Below, piece by piece: positions 6,725 through 9,303 of a stretch of 9,303 bases of DNA. Every line of letters starts with the position of its first letter. The stretch's first letter is position 1. The position numbers and the translations under genes are program-made. The notes under the pieces are model-generated. The model did no database searches, was not told the origin of the DNA, and saw only the letters and a list, made by a program, of their open reading frames with translations. Source of the DNA: JBJXFY01 sp046155815 (GTDB lineage Bacteria; Verrucomicrobiota; Verrucomicrobiia; Limisphaerales; CAIMTB01). Where the stretch lies: assembly GCA_046155815.1 (NCBI GenBank), contig JBJXFY010000023.1:1-9303 (forward strand), read 5' to 3'.

Positions 6725-7588
6725 CTAGAACTGCGGCGGGGTGGTGCTCGGGGCCGGCGCGGGCACCGCCGCGGTGGCGGGGGGGGGGGGGGCGGGAATC
6801 TTCAGCTTCTGGCCGGCGAGGATGCGGTCACTCTTGAGGCCGTTGAGCGCGCGGATGGCCTTGGGCGTGGTGCCGAACTTCCGGGAAATCCGCAGCAGGT
6901 TGTCGCCGCTCCTCACGGTGTACACCGCGCCGGTGTCCGGCGTGGCGGCCGCGCCGGCGTCGGCCGCCGTGACCGCGGCGGCCCTGGGCGCGGGCAGGAG
7001 GATTTCCTGGCCGATCTTGAGCCGCCGCGAATCCACGCCCGGATTGAGCGCCTCGATGGCGCGGACGCTGGTGCCGTGCCTTTGGGCCAGCGCGCCCAGG
7101 GTCTCACCGCGGGCGATCTTGTGGCGGACCGGCTCGTCGGTGCCGGCCGCCAAGCCGGCGTCGGCCGTCGCGCCCGCGCCGGTGATGGCGGGGTCCACGG
7201 TCGGCGTGAAAGGCTGGGCGGGCGGGAACTGCCCCTGCACGACCGCGCCGGTGGAAGGGGCGGCGGAGAAGCCGGCGTAGGCGTTGGTGGGGGAACCGGC
7301 GGGACCGCCGACGGGCGGGCTCACAAACTGGGAAGGGTCGGTGGCGTAGTAATTGGTGGCCGGATTGAGCGGCGGCAGGTCGGAGAGCAACGGCTCATTG
7401 GTCGGGGTGGCGGAGGCGCCGAGGCTGCCCGAGGTGCCGGCGTTCTTGTCGCAGCCCTGGAGGAGCAGGCCGCCGAGCACGGCGGCGTGGATGGCCAGGA
7501 TGGCGAGGATGGTGATGCGGAGGGTGGACTTGCCCTGGCCGCCGGCAGGCAGGCTGCCCTGGGGCTGGAGGGGGTTTGGCGTGTTCAT
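6725..7588 (-). CDS. Envelope-anchored protein with two LysM peptidoglycan-binding domains
   Basis: A 287-residue protein with a polar N-terminus, a hydrophobic segment at about 23-43, and a cysteine at 46 in the context LLLQGC. This could be a lipobox with an unusual Gln at -2 and a long leader, or simply a signal anchor. A low-complexity Pro/Ala/Gly/Ser linker follows (about 50-152), then LysM 1 (154-200; VRHKIARGETLGALAQRHG, ending IGQEILLPAP) and LysM 2 (222-267; VYTVRSGDNLLRISRKFG, ending AGQKLKIPAP), and a Pro/Ala tail. LysM folds bind GlcNAc-containing glycan, so the role is probably periplasmic peptidoglycan attachment at the septum; no catalytic domain is seen. It occupies the place where murD commonly sits. 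The ATG at 7588 precedes the membrane segment. An in-frame extension to 7723 exists but is Pro/Arg-rich, so it was not used. A 14-base homopolymer encodes the Pro run at 267-270. No specific gene name is recognised. Confidence 0.9.
   Translation of the reverse strand: MNTPNPLQPQGSLPAGGQGKSTLRITILAILAIHAAVLGGLLLQGCDKNAGTSGSLGASATPTNEPLLSDLPPLNPATNYYATDPSQFVSPPVGGPAGSPTNAYAGFSAAPSTGAVVQGQFPPAQPFTPTVDPAITGAGATADAGLAAGTDEPVRHKIARGETLGALAQRHGTSVRAIEALNPGVDSRRLKIGQEILLPAPRAAAVTAADAGAAATPDTGAVYTVRSGDNLLRISRKFGTTPKAIRALNGLKSDRILAGQKLKIPAPPPPATAAVPAPAPSTTPPQF
6779..6792. repeat. 14-base G homopolymer (C14 in the coding strand of the LysM gene)
   Basis: Fourteen consecutive G on the plus strand, read as part of GCC and four CCC codons (APPPP) directly after LysM 2. 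It is by far the longest homopolymer in the window. Such tracts are prone to replication slippage and also to sequencing or assembly length errors. Only 17 residues of the LysM protein follow it, so slippage would spare both LysM domains. Confidence 0.97.
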
Positions 7589-7917
7589 GTTGGAAATGGT
7601 GACTGGCGGTTGGCTTGAGGAAAATGCTGGCCTGGGCGGAGCGCGGTCCTCCTCATCGGGACCACGGTGCCGGGCAAAGGTTCGGAGACGTGGGCGTCCC
7701 GGACCACCCGCGGGATCGCGCACAAGGCCATTCCCGAGGCGCCGGAAACGCGGGGCCGCCGCACCCGGACGGGCTGGAAAAACCAGGCGCCGGGGTCGGC
7801 CGCCGCCCGTCTCACCGCTTCACGGGCGGCTTGTAACAACCGCCTGCCGATGCGGCAAGCTGCAACTCGACCGCCGGAGGGGCGGATGCGGATTTTGCCG
7901 GGAAGGGCGTTGCTCAT
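7585..7917 (-). CDS. Possible 110-residue hypothetical protein between mraY and the LysM gene
   Basis: Open frame filling the 325-bp space between mraY and the LysM gene. Its ATG at 7917 overlaps the mraY stop as ATGA and its TGA overlaps the LysM start as ATGA, the same junction type used elsewhere in this operon. The product is basic, begins MSNALPGKIRIRPSGG, and has no membrane segment, signal peptide or recognised domain; the C-terminal half is rich in Pro, Val and Arg. Third codon positions look less uniformly G/C than in the neighbours (for example CGA, GTT, GCA, GCT, TTG, TTA, CAA within codons 17-29), which argues against a strongly selected gene. In such GC-rich DNA a 110-codon open frame can arise by chance, so this may be plain intergenic sequence. 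No function is proposed. Confidence 0.33.
   Translation of the reverse strand: MSNALPGKIRIRPSGGRVAACRIGRRLLQAAREAVRRAAADPGAWFFQPVRVRRPRVSGASGMALCAIPRVVRDAHVSEPLPGTVVPMRRTALRPGQHFPQANRQSPFPT
7802..7830. repeat. Perfect 9-bp inverted repeat between mraY and the LysM gene
   Basis: gccgcccgt (7802-7810) and acgggcggc (7822-7830) are exact reverse complements separated by 11 bases. Transcribed on the minus strand this gives a strong GC hairpin about 85 nt after the mraY stop. No U-run follows on that strand, so a textbook intrinsic terminator is not supported; an attenuator, RNA-processing site or protein-binding palindrome is possible. Confidence 0.5.
7830..7858 (-). promoter_or_regulatory. Weak sigma70-like promoter candidate ahead of the LysM-ftsW genes
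   Basis: On the minus strand TTGCCG (7858-7853) and TACAAG (7835-7830) each match the -35 and -10 consensus at four of six positions with exact 17-bp spacing, in a locally less GC-rich patch. Initiation would fall near 7823 and give a leader of roughly 235 nt that begins inside the 7802-7830 inverted repeat. Four-of-six matches are easily found by chance, so this is only a candidate internal promoter. Confidence 0.2.
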
Positions 7918-9062
7918 CGCAGCTTGAGGGTGGCCAGCGCGACGAGCGCACAAAGCACGCTGAGGATGTAGAAGCGCATGACGATCCGCGTCTCGGGCCA
8001 GCCGAGCTTCTCGAAATGGTGATGCAGCGGCGCCATGCGGAAGAGCCGCCGGCCCTCGCCGTACCGCGCGCGGGTGTACTTGAACCACCCGCGCTGCAGC
8101 AGCACCGAGCCGGCCTCCAGCACGAACACCCCGCCCGCGAGCGGCAGCAGCAGCGGCTGGTGGATGAGCACCGCGATCACCCCCAGCGCACCCCCCAGCG
8201 CAAGGGAGCCCGTGTCGCCCATGAAGACCTGCGCCGGCGGGCAGTTGTACCAGAGGAATCCCAGCCCCGCGCCCAGCATGGCCGCGCAGAAGACCGTCAG
8301 CTCCCCCGCCCCGTCCGCGTACGGCAGCAGCAGCCGGTCCGCGAAGACCCGGTTGCTCGCCACGTAGGTCAGGATGAGGAAGACGAAGGACACCATCAGC
8401 GTGCAGCCGATGGCCAGGCCGTCCATGCCGTCGGTGAGGTTCACCGCGTTCGAGCTGCCGACCAGGGCGAGCACGGCGATCAGTCCGCCCACCACCAGCG
8501 CACCCGTCAGCACCGGCGCCTTCACGAACGGGACGTACACGGACGCGACGACGGAGCGCGTCGTGGGGCTGGCGGCGAGATAGGCCACGAAGAAGAAGGC
8601 CAGCGCGAACTGCACGGCCAGCTTCACCCGCTCGGGCGCCCCATGGCCGGTCTGCTTGGTCAGCTTCGCCCAGTCGTCGTAGAAGCCGAGCGCCGTCAGC
8701 ACGATCACGGCCAGCAGCGTGAGCTTCAGCGGCGTGTTCCACCGCGCCCACAGCACCGCGGCGATGTCCAGCACGAGCACGATCATCAGCCCGCCCATCG
8801 TGGGCGTCCCGCGCTTCAGCGCCCGGGCGTCCGCGAGCTTCGCGTCCGCGCCCGCCAGGTCCACGTAGTCCTGCTGGAACTTCAGGCGCTTCAGCTCCGC
8901 GATGAACCGGCCGCCCACCAGCAGGCTGAGCAGCAGCGCCGTGATCGCCGCGCCCGCACTGCGGAAGGTGATGTAGTCGAACACGCGCAGCGGGCCGAGC
9001 AGGTCCTCCCACGGCGTGCCCCGGGCCGCCTCGCGAAGCCAGACGCTGAGCATCGGGAGCAT
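7914..9062 (-). CDS. mraY: Phospho-N-acetylmuramoyl-pentapeptide transferase MraY
   Basis: Polytopic inner-membrane enzyme that moves phospho-MurNAc-pentapeptide from UDP to undecaprenyl phosphate, giving lipid I for MurG. The 382 residues have about ten hydrophobic segments. Motifs: KRGTPTMGGLMI (83-94), the Asp pair in GFYDDWAKLTKQ (126-137; Asp-129 and Asp-130), NAVNLTDGMDGLAIG (205-219), the catalytic-region MGDTGSLALGG (281-291; Asp-283) and the loop HHHFEKLGWPETRIVMRFY (347-365) that distinguishes MraY from WecA-type relatives. The segment before KRGTPTMGG (about 61-82) does not show the usual GQxIRxDGPxxH pattern and is longer, with a charged Ala/Asp/Leu-rich stretch. The ATG at 9062 is two bases after the murF stop. 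The stop overlaps a possible small gene (ATGA). The gene downstream is not murD, unlike the classical order. Confidence 0.97.
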   Translation of the reverse strand: MLPMLSVWLREAARGTPWEDLLGPLRVFDYITFRSAGAAITALLLSLLVGGRFIAELKRLKFQQDYVDLAGADAKLADARALKRGTPTMGGLMIVLVLDIAAVLWARWNTPLKLTLLAVIVLTALGFYDDWAKLTKQTGHGAPERVKLAVQFALAFFFVAYLAASPTTRSVVASVYVPFVKAPVLTGALVVGGLIAVLALVGSSNAVNLTDGMDGLAIGCTLMVSFVFLILTYVASNRVFADRLLLPYADGAGELTVFCAAMLGAGLGFLWYNCPPAQVFMGDTGSLALGGALGVIAVLIHQPLLLPLAGGVFVLEAGSVLLQRGWFKYTRARYGEGRRLFRMAPLHHHFEKLGWPETRIVMRFYILSVLCALVALATLKLR

Positions 9063-9064
9063 GG

Positions 9065-9303
9065 TCAGGCAGGGCAGGGTTCCGGGCGCGCGGCCCGCAG
9101 CGCCGCGCCCACACGCTCGAAGCGCGCGCTGCGCGAGGCCTTGATCAGCACCGCGTCGCCCTCACGGACGATCCCCCGCAGCGCCGCCGTGAGCAGATCC
9201 ACCGTGGCGAACTCCTCCGCCCGCGGCACGCCGGCCGCCCGGGCGGCGGCCAGCGTCGCGGCCGAGTGCGCCCCGGTCGCCAGCAGGCAGTCCACGCCCG
9301 CGG
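9065..9303 (-). CDS. murF: UDP-MurNAc-tripeptide--D-Ala-D-Ala ligase MurF, C-terminal 78 residues (5' end outside window)
   Basis: The last cytoplasmic Mur ligase, which adds the D-Ala-D-Ala made by Ddl to UDP-MurNAc-tripeptide. Only the end of the third (C-terminal, Rossmann-like) domain is present: VDCLLATGAHSAATLA, a variable helix region, then GDAVLIKASRSARFERV, corresponding to the MurF-typical GDxVLVKGSRSxxME segment close to the C-terminus. Ala replaces the common Gly in KGSR. The frame stays open to the window edge, so the true start is upstream; the internal GTG at 9295 is not taken as a start. The TGA lies two bases before the mraY ATG, so the pair is almost certainly cotranscribed. 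The closing Mur-ligase domain is shared within the family, but the KxSRS motif and the position before mraY favour MurF. Confidence 0.9.
   Translation of the reverse strand, partial: AGVDCLLATGAHSAATLAAARAAGVPRAEEFATVDLLTAALRGIVREGDAVLIKASRSARFERVGAALRAARPEPCPA

Noticed and set aside
7589..7723. N-terminal extension of the LysM protein to 7723
   Set aside because: The extra 45 residues are Pro/Arg-rich and would push the membrane segment deep inside the protein; the ATG at 7588 directly precedes a sensible signal or anchor region.
7802..7830. Inverted repeat as a true intrinsic terminator of mraY
   Set aside because: No T-run follows on the minus strand, and the operon logic (LysM-ftsW directly downstream) argues for read-through; it is kept only as an inverted repeat.
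7585..9114. Single 509-codon minus-strand frame across mraY and the following gap
   Set aside because: Over mraY it is out of phase with the MraY protein and low-complexity; only the part after the ATG at 7917 is considered as a possible small gene.
1..9303. Mobile elements, CRISPR arrays, tRNA or rRNA genes, prophage or defence genes
   Set aside because: None seen: no transposase, no spaced direct repeats, no tRNA-like fold, and continuous coding by conserved cell-wall and division genes.

Overview
The window holds one minus-strand segment of a bacterial division and cell-wall (dcw) cluster, in very GC-rich DNA. In the direction of transcription (high to low coordinates) the genes are: murF (3' end only), mraY, a possible 110-codon gene, a LysM peptidoglycan-binding protein gene, ftsW, murG, murB, ddl, ftsQ, ftsA and the first 90 codons of a divergent ftsZ-like gene. 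Nothing convincing lies on the plus strand; its long open frames are antisense shadows of these genes.

The organism is most likely a Gram-negative of the Verrucomicrobiota, perhaps Opitutaceae-like. This is an inference from GC content, the order murB-ddl-ftsQ-ftsA-ftsZ, a LysM gene between mraY and ftsW, the aberrant FtsZ-type N-terminus, and the near absence of Shine-Dalgarno motifs. No taxonomic marker is present.

Layout: 9065-9303 is the MurF C-terminus (last cytoplasmic ligase). 7914-9062 is MraY (lipid I synthesis). 7589-7913 has no recognised gene but is spanned by an open frame whose ends overlap both neighbours by four bases (ATGA); it also holds a perfect 9-bp inverted repeat. 6725-7588 is the LysM protein, which carries a 14-base C/G homopolymer near its 3' end. 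5560-6696 is FtsW, 4409-5563 MurG, 3435-4412 MurB, 2518-3438 Ddl, 1553-2518 FtsQ, 334-1560 FtsA. A 61-bp gap with a hairpin over the ftsA stop leads to ftsZ at 272.

Together the genes cover UDP-MurNAc-pentapeptide completion (MurB, Ddl, MurF), the lipid steps (MraY, MurG), septal glycan polymerisation (FtsW) and divisome assembly (FtsQ, FtsA, FtsZ). Junctions are extremely tight from ftsW to ftsA (overlaps of 4, 4, 4, 1 and 8 bases), implying one operon with translational coupling. Compared with the classical order, murD (between mraY and ftsW) and murC (between murG and murB) are missing here. The most unusual points are the homopolymer whose one-base contraction would fuse the LysM frame to ftsW, the coupled 110-codon frame, the altered FtsZ T1 loop and the altered MraY segment before KRGTPTMGG.
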